Shown: positions 20,196-29,196 of the stretch, piece after piece
Layout: each line of letters begins with the position of its first letter
How positions within the stretch are numbered: the first letter of the stretch is position 1
Assembly (NCBI RefSeq): GCF_006542665.1
Contig: NZ_AP019735.1
Coordinates: 3,237,348-3,301,347 of the forward strand
Length of the DNA stretch: 64,000 bases
Origin: Alistipes communis
Lineage (GTDB): Bacteria > Bacteroidota > Bacteroidia > Bacteroidales > Rikenellaceae
Direction of reading: 5' to 3'
The notes under the pieces: generated by a model
Databases searched by the model: none
What the model was told of the DNA's origin: nothing
What the model saw: the letters and a program-made list of their open reading frames with translations, nothing else
Program-made: the position numbers and the translations under genes

Positions 20196-20633
20196 ATGGG
20201 ATACAAGGAAGAGAAACAGCGCCAGCTCGACCGCCGCTACCTGCGTATGGCGCGCATCTGGGCGGAGAACTCCTACTGCGTCCGCCGCAAGGTGGGAGCG
20301 CTGATCGTCAAGGACAAGATGATCATCTCGGACGGTTACAACGGCACTCCCTCCGGGTTCGAAAACATCTGCGAGGACGAAACCGGCAAGACCAAATCCT
20401 ACGTGCTCCACGCCGAAGCCAACGCCATCACGAAGGTGGCCAAAAGCGCCAACAACTGCGACGGCTCGACGCTCTACATCACCGCTGCGCCCTGCATCGA
20501 GTGTTCGAAACTCATCATTCAGGCCGGCATACGGCGCGTGGTCTACTGCGACGAATACCGTTCGGAGGAGGGGCTCGACCTGCTGCGCAAGGTGGGAATC
20601 GAGTGCGTGCAGATCGACGACATCGGAGCCTGA
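20196..20633 (+). CDS. dCMP deaminase family protein
   Basis: The 145-residue zinc enzyme probably deaminates dCMP to dUMP for thymidylate synthesis. Zinc-binding motifs are clear: VLHAEANAI (HAE with catalytic Glu) and AAPCIECSK (PCxxC), together with the N-terminal CVRRKVGALIVKD and GYNGTPSG, which mark the ComEB/dCMP deaminase branch rather than cytidine deaminases. It lies between secA and an SDR gene. Confidence 0.93.
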   Translation: MGYKEEKQRQLDRRYLRMARIWAENSYCVRRKVGALIVKDKMIISDGYNGTPSGFENICEDETGKTKSYVLHAEANAITKVAKSANNCDGSTLYITAAPCIECSKLIIQAGIRRVVYCDEYRSEEGLDLLRKVGIECVQIDDIGA

Positions 20634-20650
20634 CACCGGCAAACCGACGC

Positions 20651-21382
20651 ATGAAACGGATCGTCATCATGGGCGCCACCTCGGGCATCGGGCTCGAAAC
20701 GGCCAAACGCTGCATCGCCGCCGGCTGGCGCGTCGGGGCGGCCGGACGGCGCTCGGAGGAGTTGGAACGGTTGCGCGGACTCGCCCCGCAGCAGGTCGAG
20801 ACCGAAGCGATCGACGTCACGGACGATGCGGCTCCCGCAGCGCTCGAACGGCTCATCGAGCGGCTCGGCGGCATGGATGTCTACTTCCACGTGGCTGGCG
20901 TCGGCAGCCAGAACCCGCAGCTCGATCCTACGGTCGAACTCCACACCGTCCGCACCAACGTCGAAGGATTCACCCGCATGACGACGGCGGCCTACGGCTA
21001 TTTCGCCGCACACGGCGGCGGCCGCATCGCTGTCGTAAGTTCAATCGCCGGTACGCGGGGACTGGGCGTGGCCGCGGCATACTCCGCTTCGAAGCGGTTC
21101 CAGAATACCTACATCGATTCACTGGCCCAGCTGGCACGGATGCAGGGATCGAAGATCCGCTTCACGGACATCCGTCCGGGATTCGTCGCCACCGCTCTGC
21201 TCCGAAATGCGGATTACCCGATGCTCATGCGCCCCGAGAAGGTCGCCGAGACGCTGTTCCGTGCTTTGGAATGCGGCAAACGCCGCATAGTGATCGACCA
21301 CCGCTACGCCCTGCTGGTGCGGCTCTGGCGACTGATCCCGCAGGGAGTGTGGGAGCGGCTGCCGATCCGCAGCAGGGATTGA
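20651..21382 (+). CDS. Short-chain dehydrogenase/reductase
   Basis: The 243-residue product has the classical SDR features: an N-terminal nucleotide-binding GATSGIGLETA, a VAGVGSQNP (NNAG-position) segment, the catalytic serine region VVSSIAG, and YSASK with the catalytic Tyr and Lys. The C-terminal DIRPGFVATALLR is also typical. Substrate is unknown. The ATG at 20651 starts 17 bases after the deaminase stop; a longer reading overlapping that gene is rejected. Confidence 0.92.
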   Translation: MKRIVIMGATSGIGLETAKRCIAAGWRVGAAGRRSEELERLRGLAPQQVETEAIDVTDDAAPAALERLIERLGGMDVYFHVAGVGSQNPQLDPTVELHTVRTNVEGFTRMTTAAYGYFAAHGGGRIAVVSSIAGTRGLGVAAAYSASKRFQNTYIDSLAQLARMQGSKIRFTDIRPGFVATALLRNADYPMLMRPEKVAETLFRALECGKRRIVIDHRYALLVRLWRLIPQGVWERLPIRSRD

Positions 21383-21508
21383 ACCGCGATACGAAATTCG
21401 TTCGTACCGTCGCTTTCCGTCCGCAGCCAGCAACGGTTCGGAGTGCCACTGACACGAGGAGCGGCCCTCTGTATGCCGGGTGGTCGACATTCAACCACCC
21501 CTCATCTT

Positions 21509-21549
21509 TGAATAAAAATACGGGTGCCGTTCCTTTGAACGGCACCCGT
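21509..21549 (-). terminator. Terminator of the lpxK-pnp-ssb operon
   Basis: On the minus strand a perfect 13-bp stem (21520-21532 with 21537-21549) is followed by ATTTTTATT, 45 bases after the ssb stop. The rest of 21383-21593 shows no gene. Confidence 0.8.
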
Positions 21550-21593
21550 CAGTACATGAAACGAATACGGCATCATCCCCTGCCGCAACCGTT

Positions 21594-22109
21594 TCAGAAC
21601 GGCAGATCGTCGGGATCTTCGGCCGGCGGAACGACCGGAGCGGCGGCGGGCTGCACGGGCTGTGCCGCGGGTTGCGCATACCCGCCCGCCTGCGATGCGG
21701 GCGCGGCATATCCGCCCTGAACCCCGCCCTGCGGCTGATAACCGCCCTGTCCGGCAGATTGTCCGCCGGCAGGATTGTCGGATCGCTTGCCGAGCAGTTT
21801 CATGTCCGACGCGATGATCTCGGTCGTATAGCGTTTCTGGTTCTCCTTGTCCATCCATTCGCGCGTGCGCAGGCTGCCCTCGATATAGAGCTGGCTGCCC
21901 TTGCGCACGAAACGATCCACTACATCCGCAAGGCCGCGCCACAAAATGACCGTATGCCATTCGGTATGCTCAGTCGATTCGTTGGTCTGACGATTGAATA
22001 TCCGTTCGGTCGTCGCCAGACGCACCCGGGCGACCTTCACGCCGCTCTCGATCGCGCGCACCTCGGGATCGATCCCGACGTTGCCCACCAATATCACCTT
22101 ATTAATCAT
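21594..22109 (-). CDS. ssb: Single-stranded DNA-binding protein
   Basis: The 171-residue protein has the OB-fold of SSB (MINKVILVGNVGIDPEVR, FNRQTNESTEHTEWHTVILW, GSQLYIEGSLRTREW), then a glycine, glutamine and alanine-rich disordered linker from about residue 115 and the acidic tip DPDDLPF used to recruit replication and repair partners. It ends a three-gene minus-strand run, 27 bases after pnp. Confidence 0.97.
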   Translation of the reverse strand: MINKVILVGNVGIDPEVRAIESGVKVARVRLATTERIFNRQTNESTEHTEWHTVILWRGLADVVDRFVRKGSQLYIEGSLRTREWMDKENQKRYTTEIIASDMKLLGKRSDNPAGGQSAGQGGYQPQGGVQGGYAAPASQAGGYAQPAAQPVQPAAAPVVPPAEDPDDLPF

Positions 22110-22136
22110 GATCTCGATTATTTACTTAATATAAAT

Positions 22137-22943
22137 TTATACCTCTTTGAGCAGTTCCATGAAAAGCCGCGCCATCTTTACGCCCGCCTTTTTTCCCTGG
22201 CGCTGTACATCCTCATGGTCGCCGATCTCGTCGCTCAGGCCGCAGTTGGTAATCACCGAAACGCCGAAGACGGGCAGCGACATGTGGCGTGCGACGATCA
22301 CTTCGGGTACGGTCGACATACCGGCGGCATCGCCGCCGATCGCCTTGAAATAGCGGTATTCGGCCTGAGTCTCGAACGTAGGGCCCGTGCCGCCGACGTA
22401 GACGCCGTACTGCAACTTGATCCCCTCGCGTTCGGCGATGGCCGTCGCCTTGGCGCGCAGTTCGCGGTCGTAACAGTTGTGCATGTCCGGAAAGCGGGGC
22501 CCCAGCTCGGCGATGTTGGGGCCGATGAGCGGATTGGGCATCAGATTGATATGGTCGGTGATGATCATCAGGTCGCCCGTACGGAACGACGGATTGATGC
22601 CGCCCGAAGCGTTCGATACGAACAGGCAGCGGATTCCCAACTGTTTGAGCACCCGCACGGGAAAGGTCACCTGCTGCATGGTGTAGCCCTCGTAGTAATG
22701 GAACCGGCCCTGCATGGCCACGACACGGCGGCCGTCGATCCGGCCGAAAATCAGGCGCCCCTTGTGCCCCTCGACCGTCGAAACGGGGAAATTGGGAATA
22801 TCCTTGTACTCGATCGCGTACTCCACCTCGATATTGTCGGCGAAATCGCCCAGACCCGTACCGAGAACGATCCCCACCTCGGGGGTAAACTGCCCGACCT
22901 TCGCACGGATGAATGCGGCGGTCTCAAGAATCTGATTTAACAT
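22137..22943 (-). CDS. Purine nucleoside phosphorylase
   Basis: The enzyme phosphorolyses purine nucleosides to base and ribose 1-phosphate. Family II (trimeric, PunA type) motifs are present: GIVLGTGLGDF, the phosphate-binding GRFHYYEG, VSNASGGINP, and GTGPTFETQAEYR with the base-binding Glu. I take the ATG at 22943 as start; an upstream TTG at 22952 would add three residues. Either way the 5' end overlaps the lpxK 3' end by about 20 bases, so translation is probably coupled. Confidence 0.93.
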   Translation of the reverse strand: MLNQILETAAFIRAKVGQFTPEVGIVLGTGLGDFADNIEVEYAIEYKDIPNFPVSTVEGHKGRLIFGRIDGRRVVAMQGRFHYYEGYTMQQVTFPVRVLKQLGIRCLFVSNASGGINPSFRTGDLMIITDHINLMPNPLIGPNIAELGPRFPDMHNCYDRELRAKATAIAEREGIKLQYGVYVGGTGPTFETQAEYRYFKAIGGDAAGMSTVPEVIVARHMSLPVFGVSVITNCGLSDEIGDHEDVQRQGKKAGVKMARLFMELLKEV

Positions 22944-23967
22944 CTTTTTCAAGGTTTTGAAGAAAATCCGTTGCCGAATCGTCTATGAATGAAATGTTTA
23001 TCGGTTGGTAAAACAATCTGCTGCGAATCTCGGCGGGCACCTTGCCGCGCCCCGCAAGTTTGACGGCGTCCTTCTCGGTCGTGAGCACCATTGCAGCCGG
23101 ATGCTGTGCGATAAGCCCCGCCAGCGTCTTCAAATCCTTCACCCGATAGACGTGATGGTCTTCGAATCGCAGCTCCCCGACCACGCGATAGCACGCTGAG
23201 GCGCCGCGCACGAACTGTGCCGGATTGCCGATTCCCGACATCAGGATCACCTCCGTACCCGGATCGAAGCCCTCGGCCGGAGCCTCCCCGAAGACGGGCT
23301 GCGGGCGGAACGCCTCCATGCGGGTGAAATAGATGTTCTGGTAGGCGGCTTCGATCAGCACCTTGCGCATGATGCGCCGGTCGAGCGGATTCATCTCCTC
23401 GGGACATTTGGTCACGATGAAATAGTGGGCGCGGTGCAACTGCCCGGGCACGTCGCGCAGCGAGCCGAGCGGAAGCATCCGATCCTCCTGCACGGGGCGT
23501 GTGGCGTCGATCAGCACGACGTTGATCTTCGCCTCTACATAACGGTGCTGGAAACCGTCGTCCATGACGATCAGATCCACCTCGGGATGCTCGGTGCGGA
23601 TGCGGCGGATACCGTCCGCCCGCCGTTCGCACACCACGACGCACACATCGGGAAATTTGCGTTTGATCTGCAACGGTTCGTCGCCCACGTCGCGGTAATG
23701 ATCCGTCGCCGCAACCTCGCGGTAACCCTTCGTGCGACGGCCGTAACCGCGCGACAGCAATGCCACGCGATGCGTCTGCGACATGTAGTCGACGATCATT
23801 TCGGCCAGCGGAGTCTTGCCCGTACCGCCGACGGTGATGTTGCCGATGCAGATGACCGGAATGTCGAACTTCTCGCTATGCAGAATCCCCCAATCGAACA
23901 ACTGATGACGGAACAGAACCGCCATCTTGTAAAGCCATGAAGCAGGATACAGCAGGAATTTGAACAT
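22924..23967 (-). CDS. lpxK: Tetraacyldisaccharide 4'-kinase LpxK
   Basis: LpxK phosphorylates the lipid A precursor at the 4' position at the inner membrane. The 347-residue protein has an N-terminal membrane-associating segment (FLLYPASWLYKMAVLFR), the Walker A GNITVGGTGKTP (residues 42-53), SRGYGRRTKGY, and VDLIVMDDGFQHR with the DDGFQH motif. It leads an operon with pnp and ssb. Confidence 0.95.
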   Translation of the reverse strand: MFKFLLYPASWLYKMAVLFRHQLFDWGILHSEKFDIPVICIGNITVGGTGKTPLAEMIVDYMSQTHRVALLSRGYGRRTKGYREVAATDHYRDVGDEPLQIKRKFPDVCVVVCERRADGIRRIRTEHPEVDLIVMDDGFQHRYVEAKINVVLIDATRPVQEDRMLPLGSLRDVPGQLHRAHYFIVTKCPEEMNPLDRRIMRKVLIEAAYQNIYFTRMEAFRPQPVFGEAPAEGFDPGTEVILMSGIGNPAQFVRGASACYRVVGELRFEDHHVYRVKDLKTLAGLIAQHPAAMVLTTEKDAVKLAGRGKVPAEIRSRLFYQPINISFIDDSATDFLQNLEKDVKSDS

Positions 23968-23995
23968 TACTCTCGGTGCACAATCTCTCGATTTT

Positions 23996-24003
23996 CAAAG
24001 GTA
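23996..24003 (-). promoter_or_regulatory. Candidate -7 box TACCTTTG for lpxK
   Basis: Exact consensus on the minus strand, 28 bases upstream of the lpxK ATG. The surrounding gap, 23968-24233, contains this promoter, a terminator, and no convincing gene. Confidence 0.6.
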
Positions 24004-24180
24004 GCAAAAAGAATCGGATCCCCCAAACAATAAGCGCCAAAACCATCCGGGAAAGGATTTATGCCGCAATATTCGACAGGATTCGATCGTTTCCCGGGTA
24101 ACTTCGGCTTCGCCTTGGCCGCTTCCGTTTCCACAGAATCGACGGTATCTTTTTCGACGAAATGACGATGGCGAAACGTC

Positions 24181-24215
24181 GAAAAACAGAGCGAGAGAAA
24201 TTCATCCCTCGCTCT
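24181..24215 (-). terminator. Terminator of the DUF4886 lipoprotein gene
   Basis: On the minus strand AGAGCGAG pairs with CTCGCTCT (24188-24195, 24208-24215) and is followed by GTTTTTC. Confidence 0.65.
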
Positions 24216-24233
24216 CGGCAACTCCGTCACTCC

Positions 24234-25883
24234 CTATAACAACAGATCCATCTGCGGAAGCGGTTTGTTCTCATTATTCGGATCACCGGCAATACGCGAG
24301 ACACACTTGATATTCGGATGGCCGAGCCACTTGTCATTCACCTGGTATGCCGAACAACATATCTGACGCACCACGAACTCCGAGGTGGGATTGTCCAGAA
24401 CGACCGTAAATTCTATGACTCTCTGAGACGCATCGAACGCCTGATTGTATGTGACGGTTTCGCCGCTCAAAGGGAGGGTTTCGGTTTTTAACTCAAAACT
24501 CGGAACCGGCTTGAAAACATCTCCGTCCTTGTATTCGATGCGCCAATATTTCGCACCATAGTTGCCAGGGTTGTAGGTATAAACGATACGAAGCCGCGTG
24601 CCCTCGGCAAATTCGTGACCTCCCGTCGTTGCGAACTGCCAGTAATCTCCGGCCATGGGCCCGCTCATCACCGGCTGGCCTCCGTTCGAAACATCGAGCG
24701 TACTCAAACCGGCAGCGTCTTCCGGCCATTCGGTCTTATCGACCTGGACATAACTCAATCGACCCGCACCCTCTTCGTTGGCCTCGAAATAACCCCTTTC
24801 ACCGGGTTCGTTGTCATATCGGTAGACTCCGAGTTCATCCTGTCCCGTCCATGTTTCACAACCGCCGTCGGCAACCGTTCGTTCACGACTGAAATACCAC
24901 TTCGCCAGCACGGTATGCGGTTCGTCCCCGTCTTCGCCGGCAGGCTTTTCGAAATACGACAGATCGGTAACGACATAGGGATGTTCGCACGCCTCGTGAG
25001 CCGCGGTCTGACAAACGAGCGCATCGGTTTCCGAGATCGCGGACGGACGATACGCATTACCGACAACGCTCCGGCCCATGATCTTTTCGAACCACAAGCA
25101 CCCTGCCGTATAGCGGCCGATCGTATAGTTGAGATGCCAACCGTCGCGGGTAACGTTGTCGCCGAAATAAGACGTTCTGACATTCTGAATCGCATCCATA
25201 CTGTTCATAACCAGACCTATTTCAGGATGAGCGGCTACGACCTCCTTCGTCGCGCCGCATATCATCTCGTACATTTTCGCCTGATCGTAACCATAATAGC
25301 TGAATTTAACGCCGGTGTAGCCCTCTTTCGCCGCCCACGGGGCATGATATACGAGTCGGGCATCGGGACATTTCGACCGCACGTAATTCAACAGATTCGT
25401 AAGATCGGGCTCCATCGAATGAGTCGTACCTTCGTACGTCGTATCGTAAAACCCGTGGAATCCCCTACCTTCCTGAACACTGACAAACGTCCAGTCCTCG
25501 TCTGCCAACGCCGTCGACAGTTTTACGGAAGAGGTTTTGGTCATAACGCCATCCACAATCTTACGATAACTGTAAGCCGCCGCATCCGATGCGGCATTCG
25601 CAGCATGAGTTTCCAGAGGACATCCGCCGATATACATATTTCCGATGACCACCTTTTGCCCCACGGCCTCGAAGAGCCCATACAACTCCTGCTCGACCGC
25701 ATCGGCCGAGAAACTGTTGCCGATAGCAAGGATTTTGACGGTTTCGGGGAGCACCGGAACCTCCGGTTCGGAATCGCCGCTCCCCGAAGGAGCGGCCGCA
25801 GCCTCTTCGGCATTGGTGCAATTCACGAAAATCAATGCAAATGCAATGGACATCAAACGACATATCCGGCTCATTTTTCCCAT
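24234..25883 (-). CDS. DUF4886 (SGNH-like) lipoprotein
   Basis: Starting from the ATG at 25883 the product has a signal peptide ending in LIFVNC, giving Cys22 as lipidation site. The DUF4886 domain follows with KILAIGNSFSADA, where Ser is the probable SGNH-type nucleophile, GGCPLETHA, and DGWHLNYTIGRYTAGCLWFE containing the Asp/His block. A second, beta-rich domain from about residue 350 to the end (MSGPMAGDYWQFATTGG) resembles substrate-binding or carbohydrate-associated modules. The likely role is hydrolysis of an ester on a glycan at the cell surface, by inference. In-frame sequence continues upstream to 26036 but would bury the signal peptide. Codon usage is more AT-rich than in the neighbours. 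Confidence 0.85.
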   Translation of the reverse strand: MGKMSRICRLMSIAFALIFVNCTNAEEAAAAPSGSGDSEPEVPVLPETVKILAIGNSFSADAVEQELYGLFEAVGQKVVIGNMYIGGCPLETHAANAASDAAAYSYRKIVDGVMTKTSSVKLSTALADEDWTFVSVQEGRGFHGFYDTTYEGTTHSMEPDLTNLLNYVRSKCPDARLVYHAPWAAKEGYTGVKFSYYGYDQAKMYEMICGATKEVVAAHPEIGLVMNSMDAIQNVRTSYFGDNVTRDGWHLNYTIGRYTAGCLWFEKIMGRSVVGNAYRPSAISETDALVCQTAAHEACEHPYVVTDLSYFEKPAGEDGDEPHTVLAKWYFSRERTVADGGCETWTGQDELGVYRYDNEPGERGYFEANEEGAGRLSYVQVDKTEWPEDAAGLSTLDVSNGGQPVMSGPMAGDYWQFATTGGHEFAEGTRLRIVYTYNPGNYGAKYWRIEYKDGDVFKPVPSFELKTETLPLSGETVTYNQAFDASQRVIEFTVVLDNPTSEFVVRQICCSAYQVNDKWLGHPNIKCVSRIAGDPNNENKPLPQMDLLL

Positions 25884-26258
25884 ATAATTAGATAGTTTCA
25901 AGTTGATATTCATCCAATTCCGATGCCCGTTCCAGACCAAGGGTCCGATTCTCCGGCCAGCTTTGACGAAACCGACAACGTCGATTCCGGATAACCGGAC
26001 ATCTCGAACCACACGGTATTCCGAGATCGTTTTCACCGTCCGATCTTCCCTAGCGGAACTCGATATCCATTGTAAAATTACAGAATAAAATCAGAAAATA
26101 CATAGAATATTTCATCTTTAATTGGTGTTCATCCGTTATTCTATCCCTAAACTCACCGACAACCGACACAACAGGTCGCATAAGACAAAGGAGGCCCTCT
26201 TTTATCCGCGACAAACAATATTTATCGCTATTTCGCCGTTTTTTTATAACTTTGTAAC
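25884..26258. other. AT-rich intergenic region between divergent genes
   Basis: These 375 bases are clearly more AT-rich than the core genome around them. The right end carries the promoter of the M23 gene. I found no exact -7 box for the DUF4886 gene on the minus strand and no gene. Confidence 0.5.
26247..26254 (+). promoter_or_regulatory. Candidate -7 box TAACTTTG for the M23 operon
   Basis: The box ends 4 bases before the ATG at 26259, so translation more likely begins at the in-frame ATG at 26274. Confidence 0.6.
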
Positions 26259-26273
26259 ATGATGGAACGACTG

Positions 26274-27542
26274 ATGAAATTCGCGGCGCTGGGCGTCGCA
26301 TGGATCGCCTGGGGCTGCGGTTCGGGCAACACCGCCGCTTCGGACGACGCAGAGACCGAAGAAGAGATCGTCGAGCAAAATCTGCTCTACGGCATCCCTG
26401 CCGACGACTACCGCATCGAACACGGCGAAATCGCCCCGGGAGAAACGATGGGACGTATCCTGAACCGCTACGGAGTAGGCGCAGCGACCGTCGACCGGCT
26501 CGACCGCGCAGCCAAAACCGACTTCCCGCTCGACGGCATCCGTGCCGGCAATCCCTACACGGTCTTCATCCACGAAGACTCGCTCAACACCCCGCATCTG
26601 GACTATCTGGTCTACGAACGCAACGCATCCCAATACGTCGTTTTCGGTCTCCACAGCGTCGATTCGGTCAGCGTCACGCTCGGCGAAAAACCCGTCAGCG
26701 TCCGCCGTCAGAAGAAACAGGCCACGATCGACAGTTCGCTGTGGGGCGCCATCATGCGCGAGCAGATGCCCTATGCGTTGGCCGCCGAACTGGAAGAGAT
26801 CTACCAATGGAGCATCGACTTCTTCGGCATCCAGAAAGGCGACGCCTTCACGGTGGTCTACGACGAGCGGATCATCGACACGACGGCCGTCGGCATCGGG
26901 CGCGTCTGGGGCGCCAAATTCACCCATGCCGGCAAGGACTACTACGCCATTCCGTTCCGTCAGAACAACCGCATCCAATACTGGGACGTCAACGGCGGCA
27001 GTCTGCGCAAGCAACTGCTCAAAGCGCCGCTCAAATATTCGCGCATCAGTTCCCGTTTCTCCAACGCACGCCTGCACCCGATCTACAAGGTCTACCGTCC
27101 CCACCACGGTGTCGACTACGCCGCGCCGAAGGGGACTCCCGTCCGTGCCGTAGCCGACGGCGTGGTAACCTTCAAAGGCTGGGGCGGCGGCGGCGGAAAT
27201 ACCCTGAAAATCAAGCACCCGGGCAATATGATGAGCGGTTACCTGCACCTGAGCCGTTTCGCCAAGGGTATCGCGCAGGGGTCGCGCGTGTCGCAGGGCC
27301 AACTGATCGGATACGTGGGCAGCACCGGCGCTTCGACCGGCCCGCACCTCGATTTCCGGCTTTGGCGCAACGGCAAGCCGATCGATCCGCTCAAAGCGCC
27401 CTCCGAGCCTGCCGAACCCATCGCGGCGCAGAACCGTGCGGCCTTCGAGTTCGTGCGCGACCGCATCGTGGCCGAACTCGACGGCGAAGTGAGCGACTCG
27501 CTGCGCATCACGCAACTCGACTCCATTCGCATCGGGCAATGA
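26274..27542 (+). CDS. M23 family metallopeptidase (murein DD-endopeptidase-like)
   Basis: The lipoprotein-like N-terminus MKFAALGVAWIAWGC places the lipid on Cys15. A LysM/OapA-like segment follows (APGETMGRILNRYGV), then the LytM domain with zinc ligands in PHHGVDYAAP (His277, Asp281) and HLDFRLW near the C-terminus. Such proteins cut peptidoglycan cross-links or activate amidases. ATG codons at 26259 and 26262 are in frame, but the promoter box is too close to them, so 26274 is preferred. The stop overlaps the next ATG (ATGA). Confidence 0.9.
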   Translation: MKFAALGVAWIAWGCGSGNTAASDDAETEEEIVEQNLLYGIPADDYRIEHGEIAPGETMGRILNRYGVGAATVDRLDRAAKTDFPLDGIRAGNPYTVFIHEDSLNTPHLDYLVYERNASQYVVFGLHSVDSVSVTLGEKPVSVRRQKKQATIDSSLWGAIMREQMPYALAAELEEIYQWSIDFFGIQKGDAFTVVYDERIIDTTAVGIGRVWGAKFTHAGKDYYAIPFRQNNRIQYWDVNGGSLRKQLLKAPLKYSRISSRFSNARLHPIYKVYRPHHGVDYAAPKGTPVRAVADGVVTFKGWGGGGGNTLKIKHPGNMMSGYLHLSRFAKGIAQGSRVSQGQLIGYVGSTGASTGPHLDFRLWRNGKPIDPLKAPSEPAEPIAAQNRAAFEFVRDRIVAELDGEVSDSLRITQLDSIRIGQ

Positions 27543-27973
27543 GCGCACGGCAACAGCAACCTACGGAGGTCGACGAACGGATCGCACGGTTCCTCGGACG
27601 GCATCATGTGCTGACGCTGGCCACGGCAGCCGACGGAACGCCCTACTGCGCCAATGCGTTCTACGCCTACGACAAGGGACGCAACCGGCTGGTCTTCACC
27701 TCCGACCTCTCAACCCGCCACGCGCGGGAGATGCTCGCCGAGCGACGGGTCGCCGCCTCGGTCGTGCTCGAAACGCGGATCGTGGGAAAGGTACAGGGTT
27801 TGCAGCTCTGCGGCACGGTCGCACGCGGCGACGAGGAGGACAAACGGCGTTATCTGCACCGGTTCCCCTATGCGGCGCTGGCGGAACTGACGCTGTGGGC
27901 GCTTGTGCCCGATTACCTCAAATTCACGGACAACACGCTCGGATTCGGAAAAAAACTGATATGGAAAGCATAA
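27539..27973 (+). CDS. Pyridoxamine 5'-phosphate oxidase-like flavin-binding protein
   Basis: The 144-residue protein fits the split-barrel PNPOx-like family (YhbP type): HHVLTLATAADGTPYCANAFYAYD, LVFTSDLSTRHAREML and VGKVQGLQLCGTVARG form the strand order typical of FMN or heme-binding members. True PNP oxidase is longer, so the physiological role is unknown. It overlaps M23 by 3-4 bases and ispD by 13 bases, indicating coupled translation. Confidence 0.85.
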   Translation: MSARQQQPTEVDERIARFLGRHHVLTLATAADGTPYCANAFYAYDKGRNRLVFTSDLSTRHAREMLAERRVAASVVLETRIVGKVQGLQLCGTVARGDEEDKRRYLHRFPYAALAELTLWALVPDYLKFTDNTLGFGKKLIWKA

Positions 27974-28656
27974 CATCGCACATAGGGGTCGTCGTCGTCG
28001 CCGGCGGCAGCGGCTCGCGCATGGGCGGCAACCTGCCCAAACAATTCATGCTGCTCGACGGCCAGCCCATACTGGCCCGCACGATCAACAACTTCGCGGA
28101 GGCGCTGCCCGGCGCCGAGATCGTCGTCGTCCTGCCAGCCGACTACATCGACTTTTGGCAGGACTACGCCCGCCGTTTCGACGTCGCCGAACACCGCACG
28201 ACGGCCGGCGGCGCCGAGCGCTTCCACTCCGTTGCGAACGGCATCGCCGCACTCTCCGATGCGTGCGACCTGATCGCCGTGCAGGATGGCGTGCGTCCGC
28301 TGGCGACGCACGAGGCTATCCGGCGGATCGCCCGAACGGCAGAGCGGGAAGGTTCGGCCATTCCCGTCGTACAGCCGGTCGATTCGTTTCGCATCGTGAC
28401 GGCGGAAGGAGCGTCGCATCCCGTGGAACGGGCGACGCTGCGCATCGTCCAGACTCCCCAATTCTTCCGCGCCGAACTGCTCCGCAGAGCCTATGCCTGC
28501 GCCTACGATCCCGCCTTCACCGACGACGCGACGGTCGTCGAAGCCGCAGGCGGCGTTCTGCGGCTCGTCGAAGGCGAGACGACGAACCTGAAAATCACCA
28601 CCCGCGACGATCTGGCCGTCGCAGAGGCCATCCTCGCCCGCCGCACGGAAGCATGA
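27961..28656 (+). CDS. ispD: 2-C-methyl-D-erythritol 4-phosphate cytidylyltransferase IspD
   Basis: IspD forms CDP-methylerythritol from MEP and CTP. The 231-residue product has the nucleotidyltransferase loop VVVAGGSGSRMGGNLPKQF, LIAVQDGVRPL, and TPQFFRAELL, and ends with the NLKITTRDDLAVAEAIL signature. The ATG at 27961 overlaps the preceding gene by 13 bases and gives the expected length; an upstream ATG at 27895 adds non-conserved sequence. Confidence 0.95.
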   Translation: MESITSHIGVVVVAGGSGSRMGGNLPKQFMLLDGQPILARTINNFAEALPGAEIVVVLPADYIDFWQDYARRFDVAEHRTTAGGAERFHSVANGIAALSDACDLIAVQDGVRPLATHEAIRRIARTAEREGSAIPVVQPVDSFRIVTAEGASHPVERATLRIVQTPQFFRAELLRRAYACAYDPAFTDDATVVEAAGGVLRLVEGETTNLKITTRDDLAVAEAILARRTEA

Positions 28657-29144
28657 AACGGGTCTTCAAATACCGGTTCAGCCGCCGGACGCTCTACCTC
28701 AGCGCGTTCTACATCCTCGTGCTGGCACTCATCGGACTGGGGCTACATTCGCTCTACATCGGAGGCTACCTCTCGGCATGGTTCGTCTCGCTCGTGGTCG
28801 CCCTTTTCGCGCTGATGTCGCTCTCTATCCCGCGCAAGATCGTGGTCAAGAAGGCCACGGTCGAGATCCTGTGTCTGCTCGACATGACCGAGATCCCGCG
28901 GATGGAGATCGCCTCCGTACAACGGGTCGACCCGCGGCAGATGCGGTGGGTCGTTCCTCTGTTCGGCGGATACGGATTCTTCGGTTATTACGGTTATTAT
29001 TTCGACCTGAAAACGTTCGAGAAAGTGGTCGTCTACGCTTCGGAGTGGAAGAATCTGGTGGAGATCGTCGACATCTACGAACAACGCTACTACGTTTCGT
29101 GCACCCAGGCCGACGAACTCGTCGCCCTGCTGCAATCCGAATGA
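28653..29144 (+). CDS. PH-domain-like membrane protein
   Basis: The 163-residue protein has two membrane segments (about residues 13-38 and 41-59) followed by a beta-rich domain (KIVVKKATVEILCLLDMTEIPRMEIASVQRVD) that resembles bacterial PH domains with a closing helix. Function is unknown. It overlaps the ispD stop by 4 bases and ends the operon. Confidence 0.75.
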   Translation: MKRVFKYRFSRRTLYLSAFYILVLALIGLGLHSLYIGGYLSAWFVSLVVALFALMSLSIPRKIVVKKATVEILCLLDMTEIPRMEIASVQRVDPRQMRWVVPLFGGYGFFGYYGYYFDLKTFEKVVVYASEWKNLVEIVDIYEQRYYVSCTQADELVALLQSE

Positions 29145-29178
29145 AAAAGAGCGCCCGTCCGCCGAGCACTCTTTTCTA
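29145..29178. terminator. Terminator between convergent genes
   Basis: AAAAGAG pairs with CTCTTTT across a GC-rich loop (29145-29154 with 29165-29175), with one internal mismatch; A and T runs on both sides would serve both strands. Confidence 0.6.
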
Positions 29179-29196
29179 TTTCCGGTCTCTTCGCAC

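Noticed and set aside
23967..24230. An 87-residue frame upstream of lpxK
   Set aside because: It overlaps the lpxK start, its promoter box and the neighbouring terminator and lacks coding character.
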